Part shown: positions 6,658 to 14,162 of the stretch, piece by piece | Layout of the letters: each line of letters opens with the position of its first letter | Position numbering within the stretch: the stretch's first letter is position 1 | Assembly: GCA_050944915.1 (NCBI GenBank) | Contig: JBMNRY010000047.1 | Location: 1 to 15,456, forward strand | Direction of reading: 5' to 3' | DNA from: JBMNRY01 sp050944915 | GTDB taxonomy: Bacteria; Bacillota; Limnochordia; JAAZLZ01 | DNA length: 15,456 nucleotides | The notes under the pieces: model-generated | Database searches by the model: none | What the model saw: only the letters and a program-made list of their open reading frames with translations | What the model was told of the DNA's origin: nothing | Program-made: the position numbers and the translations under genes

Positions 6658-8481
6658 ATGTGGCGTAATCTCGGAGTACGGAGCAAGCTTTTTGTGGCAA
6701 TTCTCCTCGGGTTTTTGCTCTTTTCCATCGCGGTGAGCAGTTACATGTTATCTAATCAAGGACGGCTCCTCCAGACTATGATCACCGATAGTCTAGAAGC
6801 CAACAAGACGGCGGTGGAAAACCAGCTGACCCAACGGGCGGAACAAGCCTTAGGGATCAGCCTCACCGTGGCTAGCATGCCCGATATTGTGGCGGCAACA
6901 AAAACCCAGGATCGCTCTTTAGCCCTCGAAATCCTGGTGCCTATCTACCAGGCGGTCCATGAACAATTCGGCGTCGATGTCCTCCATCTGCGCGCCCCTT
7001 ATAACACCTCTTTAGCCCGGGGTCAAAATCCCGCGGTCTACGGCGATGTCCAAAACCGGCTAGGTTTTGTCGATGCGGCCCGGACGGGACAACCCCGCTC
7101 GGGATTCGATCGGGGTCCCTTCGGGATGGGCATGCGGGGTTGGGCTCCTGTGTTTTACAACGATGAAGTCGTCGGTACCGTCGAAACCAACATCGCCTTT
7201 ACCGCCGAATTCTTAAACCAGATCCAAGCGGTCCTCGGTCCCCAGCTGGCCGTATTCGTTCCCGAAAATGAAGGGTATAATCTCCTCACGGCCACATCGG
7301 CCGCGGTGGGCAAAATCAAGCCCACCAGCCACCCCACAGGGGAATTCCACACCGCCGATAATTTGGCCTATACCTTCTTACCTGTAGTGAGCTATGAGGG
7401 AGAAGAGTTGGCGGTGATCGGGATCTATGAGGACGTAACCCCCTACCGCCAGCTGATCACCCGCCAAACGAGCCGCCTTTTGTTGCTGTTGATCTTCAGC
7501 GGTCTAGCCTTTATCCTCCTCTTGGGAGCCCTCCTTAAGGGAACCCTGGCACCTTTACAAGATTTGGCCACCGCAGCTCAAGTGATCTCTACGGGCGATC
7601 TCCAGGTGGCTCTGCCTGAGATCCAAACAAGGGATGAAATCGGCTCCCTAGTCGATGCCTTCGGACAGATGACCAAATCGTTAAGGGATATGATCGGTTC
7701 CATCTCTCGGATCATCGATGATACAACGGCCGCCAGCAAACAGCTGGCCGCTTCCACAGAACAGTCCAGCGCGTCCATCCGGGGGATCTCCGATACAGCC
7801 GATGATTTTGCGGCCACCATCGAAAGGATGACCGCCATCGCCGCGACGGCGGAGACCATCTCCCAGATGGCTACCGAGGGCAAAGGAGCTATCGACGAAG
7901 CCGTCAACGGCACCCAGGAACTGCGGGATAACGTGTTAACCTTAACGGGATTCGTCACCAATCTGGAACAGCGATCCCAGGAAATCGGCCGGATCATCGA
8001 AGTGATCAACGATATCGCCGACCAGACTAATCTTTTGGCCCTCAACGCTTCCATCGAAGCAGCCCGGGCTGGTGAACAAGGACGGGGCTTTGCCGTCGTC
8101 GCGGAAGAGATCCGCCAGCTGGCCGAACGTTCAGCCCAGGCGACCACCGAAATCGATGAGCTCATCGCCACTATCCAAGAGGAAACAAAACAGGCGGCCC
8201 TAAGCATGGGCCAAGGGGCGGACCAAGCGGAAGAAACCAGCACCATCGTCGGCACCAGCGGCCAAGTCTTAAACGATATCCTCCAAGCGGTGGAAGATAT
8301 GGGTCGACAGGTAGCCGCCGCCGCCGGGAATATCGAAGAGATCAGCCGGGGCAGCCAAGAGATCACCGCCTATGCCGAAGAACAATCGACAGTCATCGAA
8401 GAAGTAGCCCACACCTCCCGGGAATTGCGGGCCATGGCCGAGGATCTGCAAGACCTGGTGGGCCGCTTCCGCATCGGATAA
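6658..8481 (+). CDS. Methyl-accepting chemotaxis protein
   Basis: This 607-residue receptor has a first membrane helix (about 9-31), an extracellular Cache-like sensor (about 35-260, ending YEGEELAVIGIYEDVTPYRQL) and a second helix (about 273-295). A HAMP linker (about 292-345, GDLQVALPEIQTRDEIGSLVDAF without a break) and a long cytoplasmic signalling coiled coil follow. The hairpin tip is typical: EVINDIADQTNLLALNASIE and then AARAGEQGRGFAVVAEEIRQ (448-487), the region that binds CheA and CheW. There is no C-terminal NWETF-type CheR/CheB tether. Ligand binding outside would modulate CheA and so flagellar motion. The start ATG follows GGAGGT at 7-base spacing. The gene stands alone, with a terminator on each side. 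Its ligand cannot be told from the sequence. Confidence 0.95.
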   Translation: MWRNLGVRSKLFVAILLGFLLFSIAVSSYMLSNQGRLLQTMITDSLEANKTAVENQLTQRAEQALGISLTVASMPDIVAATKTQDRSLALEILVPIYQAVHEQFGVDVLHLRAPYNTSLARGQNPAVYGDVQNRLGFVDAARTGQPRSGFDRGPFGMGMRGWAPVFYNDEVVGTVETNIAFTAEFLNQIQAVLGPQLAVFVPENEGYNLLTATSAAVGKIKPTSHPTGEFHTADNLAYTFLPVVSYEGEELAVIGIYEDVTPYRQLITRQTSRLLLLLIFSGLAFILLLGALLKGTLAPLQDLATAAQVISTGDLQVALPEIQTRDEIGSLVDAFGQMTKSLRDMIGSISRIIDDTTAASKQLAASTEQSSASIRGISDTADDFAATIERMTAIAATAETISQMATEGKGAIDEAVNGTQELRDNVLTLTGFVTNLEQRSQEIGRIIEVINDIADQTNLLALNASIEAARAGEQGRGFAVVAEEIRQLAERSAQATTEIDELIATIQEETKQAALSMGQGADQAEETSTIVGTSGQVLNDILQAVEDMGRQVAAAAGNIEEISRGSQEITAYAEEQSTVIEEVAHTSRELRAMAEDLQDLVGRFRIG

Positions 8482-8487
8482 TGGAAA

Positions 8488-8519
8488 GGGTGCCTATGCC
8501 TAGAAAGGCATGGGCACCC
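8488..8519 (+). terminator. Terminator after the chemotaxis receptor
   Basis: GGGTGCC-t-ATGCC and GGCAT-g-GGCACCC form a 13-position stem with one mismatch and a 6-base loop, starting seven bases after the stop. The following ATCCTTC is only mildly T-rich. Confidence 0.65.
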
Positions 8520-8529
8520 ATCCTTCAAC

Positions 8530-9009
8530 TTTCCGAAAGCTCCACACCAAGCTTGACCACGGGAAAGCAAGCTAACCTCCCTTCTCGAAGCTGCCCCTTG
8601 GGCTCCTCAGCGTAACCCCACCATCATGTCAACTTCCAAGACAGCTAGGACAGTTCCCCCATTTGTCTGCGACGGAGGGGAAGGAAGGCACCTTTAGCAG
8701 CTTAAAGGTCCCCTTCCCCGCGTATAAACATGCTTCCAGTTTTCCAATAGGACCGAGGGTCACCAGCCCTCCAATGGTCCCCCAGCTCAGCTTTGCTGTA
8801 AGGACCAATAGATTCAATCTTTCGTTCTCTTCCTTACCCCCGATTGCCATCCCCCTCCGGGCCCCGTCTGTTTCGGCTCCTGCAAAAGATCCTCCGCCAG
8901 TCCGAGACCTTGAGGGCATTGACCCTAAGAAGGAAGGGGGACATAGGACCAGAATATTTAAAGAGGGGCAACCCTCGGCCATGAGTGCCGATTTTACCAT
9001 TAAGGAGAG
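8530..9009 (+). other. Gene-free leader region before the MATE gene with two strong hairpins
   Basis: No convincing gene is seen on either strand. One fold pairs GGGGAAGG+ACCTTT with AAAGGT+CCTTCCCC (8677-8719). Another pairs GGACC+GAGGG with CCCTC+GGTCC (8750-8780), with a 4-base bulge. A poor -10-like TATAAA lies at 8723-8728. Long open frames exist on both strands here, but they lack ribosome sites and recognisable motifs. The region may be a structured 5' leader of the exporter gene; no known riboswitch class is recognised. Confidence 0.35.
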
Positions 9010-9015
9010 ATGGCT

Positions 9016-10392
9016 TTGACCCAGCAGAATCTGGCCCGCTTAACGGAAGGCAATGTACCGCAAGGTATCATCAAAATGGCTCTACCGATGATCATGGGGA
9101 TGCTGGGCATGGTCATTTTCAATGTTACCGATACCTTTTTCGTCAGTATGTTAGGGGCCGATGAATTGGCGGCCCTATCCTTCACCTTCCCTGTAGTCTT
9201 GGTGTTCAACTCGATTTCCCAAGGTATAGGGCTTAGCAGCTCCGCCTTAGTCTCCCAAGCCATCGGGGAGCAAGATATGCCCCAGGTGAGGGCGTTGGCC
9301 ACCCATAGCTTAGCCTTAGGCCTGGTGGTGATCATCATCGCCACCGGGACGGGTCTGGCCACCATCAGGCCCTTGTTTCGTCTTCTCGGAGCGGAAGGAA
9401 TTATCTTAGATTTCATTTATGAATACATGAGTGTTTGGTATTTAGGTTTGATGATGGTCGTCATCCCCATGATCGGCAACAACATCATCAGAGCCACCGG
9501 GGATACGAAAACACCAGGTACGATAATGGTTATTTCCGCCACCATCAACATCATCCTCGATCCCTTGATTATTTTCGGCCTCGGTCCCTTCCCCGCCTTA
9601 GGGGTCCGGGGGGCCGCGTTGGCTACCGTTGTCGCCCGCTCCTTCAGCGCGGTAGCCGTCACCTATGTCCTCTGTTTCCGAGATAAACTCCTTACCTTTG
9701 CCACGCCGAAGGTAAAGGAAATCTGGAATTCCTGGCGGCAGTTGCTGTACATTGCCGGACCTAATGCCCTCATTCAAATGGCCCTGCCTTTAAGCTCCGG
9801 CATCATCACCCGTATATTGGCCGCCTTCGGGCCGTCGGTGGTGGCTGGATTCGGTGTAGCCACCAAAGTCCAGATGTTTGCTACTGTCTTTATGGGAGCC
9901 CTCGCAGCAGTCATGGGACCCTTCACCGGGCAGAATCTAGGTGCCCGCCGCTTCGATCGGGTTACCTTAGGCCGGCAGACGGCAGAGAGGATGTGCCTGC
10001 TCATCGGCCTGGGGTTGATGGCCTTTCTGGCTCTGTTCGCCCGACCTATCGCCTTGATCTTCAGTCGAGACCCGGCCGTTTACAACATCACCATCATCTA
10101 TCTGCGCATCGTGCCTTTAGGCTATGGTTTCTATGGAATCCTCCGGACCAGCGCCACAGTCCTCAACGTGTTGAAAAAACCCTTCCATTCATCGGGGCTG
10201 ATCATCCTGCAGACCTTTGGCCTCTATGTCCCCTTAGCTTTGTACACCAGCCGTCTTTGGGGTCCCCCAGGGGTTTTCGTCTCCCTGGTTCTCAGCTACC
10301 TCATCGCCGGCAGCCTCGCCCATTTGGCCCTCGTCAAACAGATCGCCGCCGCGGAAGAAAGGCTGCTGGGTACAAGCCAATTGGCTACCTAA
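9016..10392 (+). CDS. MATE family multidrug/metabolite exporter
   Basis: About 458 residues with 12 predicted membrane helices in two six-helix halves, the size and layout of MATE exporters. The N-terminus LTEGNVPQGIIKMALPMIMG, the VTDTFFVSMLG segment and GNNIIRATGDTKTPGTIM are typical of the family, which expels cationic drugs or metabolites in exchange for Na+ or H+. The substrate cannot be told. AAGGAG (9002-9007) is only 2 bases from the ATG at 9010 but 8 bases from the in-frame TTG at 9016, so I prefer TTG; the ATG start would add two residues. The gene is monocistronic. It follows a structured gene-free region and ends at a 12-bp hairpin facing a convergent gene. Confidence 0.92.
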   Translation: MTQQNLARLTEGNVPQGIIKMALPMIMGMLGMVIFNVTDTFFVSMLGADELAALSFTFPVVLVFNSISQGIGLSSSALVSQAIGEQDMPQVRALATHSLALGLVVIIIATGTGLATIRPLFRLLGAEGIILDFIYEYMSVWYLGLMMVVIPMIGNNIIRATGDTKTPGTIMVISATINIILDPLIIFGLGPFPALGVRGAALATVVARSFSAVAVTYVLCFRDKLLTFATPKVKEIWNSWRQLLYIAGPNALIQMALPLSSGIITRILAAFGPSVVAGFGVATKVQMFATVFMGALAAVMGPFTGQNLGARRFDRVTLGRQTAERMCLLIGLGLMAFLALFARPIALIFSRDPAVYNITIIYLRIVPLGYGFYGILRTSATVLNVLKKPFHSSGLIILQTFGLYVPLALYTSRLWGPPGVFVSLVLSYLIAGSLAHLALVKQIAAAEERLLGTSQLAT

Positions 10393-10419
10393 ACCAGAAA
10401 AGACTTTCATATATTTTTT

Positions 10420-10447
10420 AAGCCCCCATCCCGATGGATGGGGGCTT
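10420..10447. terminator. Perfect 12-bp hairpin between convergent genes
   Basis: AAGCCCCCATCC and GGATGGGGGCTT enclose a CGAT loop. The hairpin lies between the convergent MATE and SIMPL genes and can serve both directions. A T run precedes it on the plus strand rather than following it, so neither direction has a classic U tract. Confidence 0.65.
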
Positions 10448-10462
10448 CGCAACCCTAAAATT

Positions 10463-11548
10463 CTAGAATAGATCTAACTCACCTAACAGCAAGGCACCCA
10501 CATGGGGGGATTTGACTACCACTGCTAGGGGTTCCCCGCCTACTTCTCCATTTAGGATCACATGTTCCCTGGAACCCCAGCTGGTCAGCCTAATTTCCGA
10601 GCCGTCCCGCAGGGTAATGGTCCCCTGATGGCCGACTAAGATCATAGGATACATGCCGTTATAGGTCTGATGGGAATTGAGGCTGTCGATGATCTCCTCA
10701 ATAGCTTCCCCCTGGAAGCTCCTCACTACTTCTCCGCTAAAATCCCGGATCACGATGCTGGTCACTTCCGAGGCGGGGATAGCTTGTCCCAACTCTGCTA
10801 AAGAAGGACCGGTCTGTGCGGGTATCATCGGTTCACCCTCCCCTTTGGAGGTTGCCGGTGCGATTTTGTACTCCACAGCGACCCGGGCTCTGATATCCAC
10901 ATCTCCCGGTCGGATCTCCGTGGCTTCCTTGGCCGCCAAGGCGAAGGCCCGGGTATCGGCCATGACGTATGGTGTATAACTGCCCCCTTCTTCCCTGATG
11001 GAAAGGATACCTTCAATGTTAACCCCTGCGGCTTCCGCTAATATTTTAGCCTTCTGCTCCGCCTGTTTGACCGCGCGGCCTAGAGCCTCTAATTTGGCTC
11101 CTTCTGAATCCCGGACTTCAAACTGGATCCAATTGACCCGGTTAGCCCCCGCGGCGATCATCCCGTCGATTAATTCACCGATCCGGTCAAGCTCACCCAC
11201 CGTAACCGTCAATTGATTAGATACCCGGTAGTAGGTTTGATTGTCCTGCTGCCAAGGATAGACTTGATAGCTTCCGGTACTGATGGCACCCACGGCTGGG
11301 CCGTAGTTTTCCACCCACTTGAGGACTTCGGCCATCAGCGTCGCGTTATCGGCTACAGCCTTGCGGGCATCGGCATCCTGGGTCTCTACACCTACCGAGA
11401 TTCGGGCTTGATCGGGTGCTAGCGCTGCTTCCGCTTCACCGTAAACAGTTAGCCGCCCCGGGTTATTCCCGAAGGCTACCGCCGTGCTCAAAGAAATCAA
11501 GATAAGACAAGTGATCAGTACAGATAATCGATAACCAGATTTCGACAT
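10463..11548 (-). CDS. Secreted SIMPL (DUF541) domain protein with C-terminal extension
   Basis: This 361-residue protein has a signal peptide (about 1-26; positively charged start, hydrophobic core, cut after AVA). The SIMPL/DUF541 domain covers about 31-230: GRLTVYGEAEAALAPDQARI at the start, ISTGSYQVYPW in the middle and AVEYKIA at the end. After a proline-rich linker comes an unrecognised domain (about 250-361) rich in beta strands, with VIRDFSGEVVRSF and GTITLRDGSEIRLTSWGS. SIMPL proteins are exported and of poorly known function. The ATG follows AAAGGGGTG. The gene has its own promoter and converges on the MATE gene. What the C-terminal part does is unknown. Confidence 0.88.
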   Translation of the reverse strand: MSKSGYRLSVLITCLILISLSTAVAFGNNPGRLTVYGEAEAALAPDQARISVGVETQDADARKAVADNATLMAEVLKWVENYGPAVGAISTGSYQVYPWQQDNQTYYRVSNQLTVTVGELDRIGELIDGMIAAGANRVNWIQFEVRDSEGAKLEALGRAVKQAEQKAKILAEAAGVNIEGILSIREEGGSYTPYVMADTRAFALAAKEATEIRPGDVDIRARVAVEYKIAPATSKGEGEPMIPAQTGPSLAELGQAIPASEVTSIVIRDFSGEVVRSFQGEAIEEIIDSLNSHQTYNGMYPMILVGHQGTITLRDGSEIRLTSWGSREHVILNGEVGGEPLAVVVKSPHVGALLLGELDLF

Positions 11549-11580
11549 AAGAACACCCCTTTCATCTGCTTCTTAACGTT

Positions 11581-11609
11581 ATACTATAAAAGCAACCCCT
11601 GGAAGTCAA
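11581..11609 (-). promoter_or_regulatory. Sigma-A-type promoter of the SIMPL gene
   Basis: On the minus strand TTGACT (11604-11609) and TAGTAT (11581-11586) lie 17 bases apart, about 30 bases before the ATG. The -35 matches 5 of 6 bases and the -10 matches 4 of 6. Confidence 0.55.
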
Positions 11610-11678
11610 ACGAAAGGAGTCCCTGGTCCCAACTTTGGAAAAACTAGGCTCTTCCCTCGACCTATGGTCTTCCTTCCC

Positions 11679-12200
11679 TTATTCCGACCGGTACCGAGGT
11701 GCATCCCGCAACCAGTTTTTCAACCGGCCATACTCCAGCATTTGATCATAAAGTTCAATTTCATTGATCAAAAAACCCTTCAGCATTTCCCTGATCTTAC
11801 CGTTTTCGGCAGCGATGTAGGCATGCAAAAACTGGGGCATGAAATCCCTGAGCCCGACAAACACCCGTTCAAAGATAAACTTATCGGTGATTATCTCGGA
11901 ATCGGAATTGGTATGGACCCCCGCTGGAGTTCTATTGGGTAAAGGAATGCCGTAATTGAGCAGCGCCTGTTCTAGCAATTGGATCTCTTCGTCGATGATC
12001 ACTTCTCCCCGCTCCAAAATCAGTTTGAACTCGGAAGTTTGGACGAAGTTGGAAAAGATCTTCGTCGTCAACTGGACGGAATATCTTTCCGCTAACAAAG
12101 ACCATAGATGCCAAGCCTCTCCGGTGGAGATAAAAGACTGCTTTTCCCGGGTTGTTTTCCCCAATTCCTTGATCTGCTGGAGCCTTTCCATCACTTTCAC
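11679..12200 (-). CDS. DUF3231 family protein (likely spore-associated)
   Basis: About 173 residues, all helical, resembling a single DUF3231 repeat. Visible family features are TGEAWHLWSLLAERY, an NF..TSEFKLILERG segment and the LLEQALLNYGIPLPNRTPAG block, followed by two long helices. The family is common in endospore formers and looks like a four-helix, ferritin-like bundle; its biochemical role is unknown. The start is ambiguous. The most upstream GTG (12209) overlaps the likely ribosome site AGGGG, so GTG 12200 (spacing 8) or ATG 12191 is preferred. A sigma-G-like promoter lies just upstream, which suggests expression in the forespore. The next gene on the same strand has its own promoter, so this is probably a one-gene unit. 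Confidence 0.8.
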   Translation of the reverse strand: MKVMERLQQIKELGKTTREKQSFISTGEAWHLWSLLAERYSVQLTTKIFSNFVQTSEFKLILERGEVIIDEEIQLLEQALLNYGIPLPNRTPAGVHTNSDSEIITDKFIFERVFVGLRDFMPQFLHAYIAAENGKIREMLKGFLINEIELYDQMLEYGRLKNWLRDAPRYRSE

Positions 12201-12241
12201 CAATACCACCCCTAAACGTCAAATAATGGTCCCTGCCCTAC

Positions 12242-12271
12242 TAGGATGCCGCCCCCTGGAGGTAGCTATTC
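12242..12271 (-). promoter_or_regulatory. Candidate sigma-G (forespore) promoter of the DUF3231 gene
   Basis: On the minus strand GAATA (12267-12271) and CATCCTA (12242-12248) lie exactly 18 bases apart. The sigma-G consensus as I know it is about GHATR-N18-CATWMTA, so only the W position is off. No good sigma-A pair is seen there. Transcription would begin about 30-35 bases before the start codon. Confidence 0.5.
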
Positions 12272-12349
12272 CTAAAATCCCTTGGATGGTTACATCTTGG
12301 CCGGGGATGTCCATAGGTCTTATAGCAAACAGCAACTACAACTGAGAAA

Positions 12350-12790
12350 AGTACATCGAACCAAATACATTCCCATGGCCGAAAAGGATACAAGACTGGA
12401 GGTTAATCTTCCTTGGGGTTTTCAAGCCCAAGGTTGGTGAAAGGAGGAAAAATAAGTAGCCGGTGGGGAAAGATGGAGTATGGTTCATCTCTTGGAACTG
12501 GAAATTCTCGGCAGTTAGAGGTTCAAACTATGTAGAAAAGGTCGTCTGCCGATGAAGAAAGGGACCGATGTAACAACATTCCAGACGGCCCAAAGGGGTT
12601 ATGGAGTTTTGGGGGTATAGAGCTAGCAAAATCAAGGTTCGTTAGGGTTTGTTCCACTAGGCCATGGGCCTAAGGGATGGTCTTTGGAAAATACGACTTC
12701 GAATCTAATAGTCATCGGCGATAGCCGGAGAGCCTCCCCCTTAACATCGCCGTGGGATTGTTTGGGGAAGGTTCCAGAGGCAGACAAATT
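12350..12790. other. Gene-free region with several inverted repeats
   Basis: No supported coding region is seen. Inverted repeats on the plus strand are CCTTGGG/CCCAAGG (12411-12433), GGTCGTCTG/CAGACGGCC (12540-12590, enclosing ATGT/ACAT), TAGGCC/GGCCTA (12658-12672) and CGGCGAT/ATCGCCG (12716-12752). A good ribosome site AAGGAGG occurs near 12440-12446 without an ordinary start codon at the right distance. It may hold a non-coding RNA or be a decayed gene. Confidence 0.35.
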
Positions 12791-12791
12791 A

Positions 12792-12820
12792 TGGACAGTT
12801 TAGGCCACCGCTGATATGAT
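12792..12820 (+). promoter_or_regulatory. Strong sigma-A promoter of the ABC permease operon
   Basis: TGGACA (12792-12797) and TATGAT (12815-12820) are 17 bases apart, each matching 5 of 6 consensus bases, and TGA before the -10 gives an extended -10. The leader to the first permease is about 90 bases. ATGGACAG, which covers the -35, is repeated at 12853-12860 downstream of the start point. Confidence 0.7.
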
Positions 12821-12918
12821 AAAACTAGTCGGTATTGTTGATAAAATTCACCATGGACAGCACTGGAAATGGTTATCCTGAATAAGGATGGAAGGACCTA
12901 AGAAAGGAGCCTGCGGCG

Positions 12919-14151
12919 ATGTCCGGAGTCCTGTTTCGACTGGCCCTACGTAACCTATGGCGTCAAAAGCGACGGACTTTCATCACCTGTTCGGCCTTGG
13001 CCGTCGGTATCTTTTTGCTGATTATTATGGATTCCTTCATCGCTGGAATAGTCGATCTAGGTGCCCGCAATATTATCGATCTGCAAACCAGTCATCTACA
13101 GATCCAACCGCAAGCCTATTTCGCCGATCCTGCGGATTTGTCTTTGGATGATGTTTTCTCAAAGGAACCTTTGCTAACCGAAATTCGCGCGCTTCCCGGG
13201 GTGGAAGGGACCACCCCCCGGTTGATCTTTTCCGCTCTGTTACATAATGGTGTTGATGAATACGCGGTGATGGGGACTGGCATCGACTTGGACACCGATG
13301 GGGATGTCTTTACTTTGGGAGAGTACGTAGAAGGCCGATGGCTGGAACCGGGGACTGATCAGGTCCTGGTGGGCTCCCGCATTGCCAATTTAATGGGTTT
13401 AGGTATCGGTGATTACGCTTTGCTGATCACTAAGACAGCCACCGGTGCCTTCCAGGCCCTTGATTTAGAAGTTGTCGGCATCGTGCACAGCCCCCATCCC
13501 GAGGTGAATAATACCCAGGTGTTTATGCCCCTGGATGTGGCCCAAGCCAGGTTGGGGCTCCCCGATGGGGCCAATATACTATCGGTGCGTACCACCGGGG
13601 AACCCCAAGTAGTACAAAGGCAGATTCAAGAGCTCCTTGGACAACAAGGGTTGACCTCTTTTCAAGCCTACCGCTGGGATGAGATCGCCGAAGGCTTTTT
13701 GTCCATGTCCCAAACCAGCCGTACGGTCAACGGGATCCTTTTGGGGTTAGTCACCTTCATCGCCGTCGTTGGAGTGGTCAATGCCATTTTGTTAAGTGCC
13801 ATCGAACGAACCAGGGAAATCGGTATGTTGAAGGCTATGGGGATGCGAGAAGGGGAGATCCTCAGGGAGTTTCTTTTAGAGGCCTTCGGTATGGGGACCA
13901 TCGGTTCCGCCACCGGTTGTATTCTCGCCATCTTGGTCAACTGGTATTTGGTCCATTATGGCCTCGATCCCTACGCCGGTGCCGGTGATTTGGGAGCCGG
14001 TATCCCCTTCCAAGGGATTGTTTACGGTGTTTGGCATTGGCATGTGATTCTAGGTGCCCTTATCGTCGGTATCGTCATCAGTATTCTGGCCGGGATCATC
14101 CCCGCCTTGCGGGTCTCCCACCGGGATCCGGTCTGGGCATTACGGCAATAG
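12919..14151 (+). CDS. ABC transporter permease, FtsX/LolE (MacB) type
   Basis: A 410-residue protein with the MacB/LolC-E layout: membrane helix 1 (about 21-43), a large extracytoplasmic domain (about 45-270), then helices at about 271-293, 319-343 and 374-396. The coupling segment ERTREIGMLKAMGM (296-309), which meets the ATPase, is intact. Such permeases do not move substrate through a channel but pull lipoproteins, peptides or lipids from the membrane, or drive cell-wall enzymes. The ATG follows AAAGGAG at about 9-base spacing. The second permease starts 11 bases after the stop, so the pair forms a heterodimer-type operon. No ATP-binding subunit is present in the window. The substrate is unknown. 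Confidence 0.92.
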   Translation: MSGVLFRLALRNLWRQKRRTFITCSALAVGIFLLIIMDSFIAGIVDLGARNIIDLQTSHLQIQPQAYFADPADLSLDDVFSKEPLLTEIRALPGVEGTTPRLIFSALLHNGVDEYAVMGTGIDLDTDGDVFTLGEYVEGRWLEPGTDQVLVGSRIANLMGLGIGDYALLITKTATGAFQALDLEVVGIVHSPHPEVNNTQVFMPLDVAQARLGLPDGANILSVRTTGEPQVVQRQIQELLGQQGLTSFQAYRWDEIAEGFLSMSQTSRTVNGILLGLVTFIAVVGVVNAILLSAIERTREIGMLKAMGMREGEILREFLLEAFGMGTIGSATGCILAILVNWYLVHYGLDPYAGAGDLGAGIPFQGIVYGVWHWHVILGALIVGIVISILAGIIPALRVSHRDPVWALRQ

Positions 14152-14162
14152 GGGGTTAAGGA

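Noticed and set aside
7578..8366. Long minus-strand frame of 262 codons inside the chemotaxis receptor
   Set aside because: It is the antisense shadow of the repetitive signalling coiled coil, which has a clear gene on the plus strand.
8629..9000. Open frame of 123 codons on the minus strand before the MATE gene
   Set aside because: No ribosome site before its ATG, no recognisable motif, and it overlaps strong hairpins and an equally long plus-strand frame. It is probably a chance frame in G+C-rich DNA.
8663..9019. Open frame of 118 codons on the plus strand running into the MATE start
   Set aside because: Low-complexity, proline- and serine-rich composition, no ribosome site and no family resemblance.
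11630..11670. Terminator-like TAGG/CCTA hairpin with TTTTT after the DUF3231 gene (minus strand)
   Set aside because: The stem is only about 5 bp with a long loop. It may help termination, but support is too weak to list.
12440..12540. Small ORF after the AAGGAGG near 12440
   Set aside because: No ATG, GTG or TTG lies at a suitable distance. The nearest GTG and ATG are over 15 bases away, and their 20-30-codon products show no motif.
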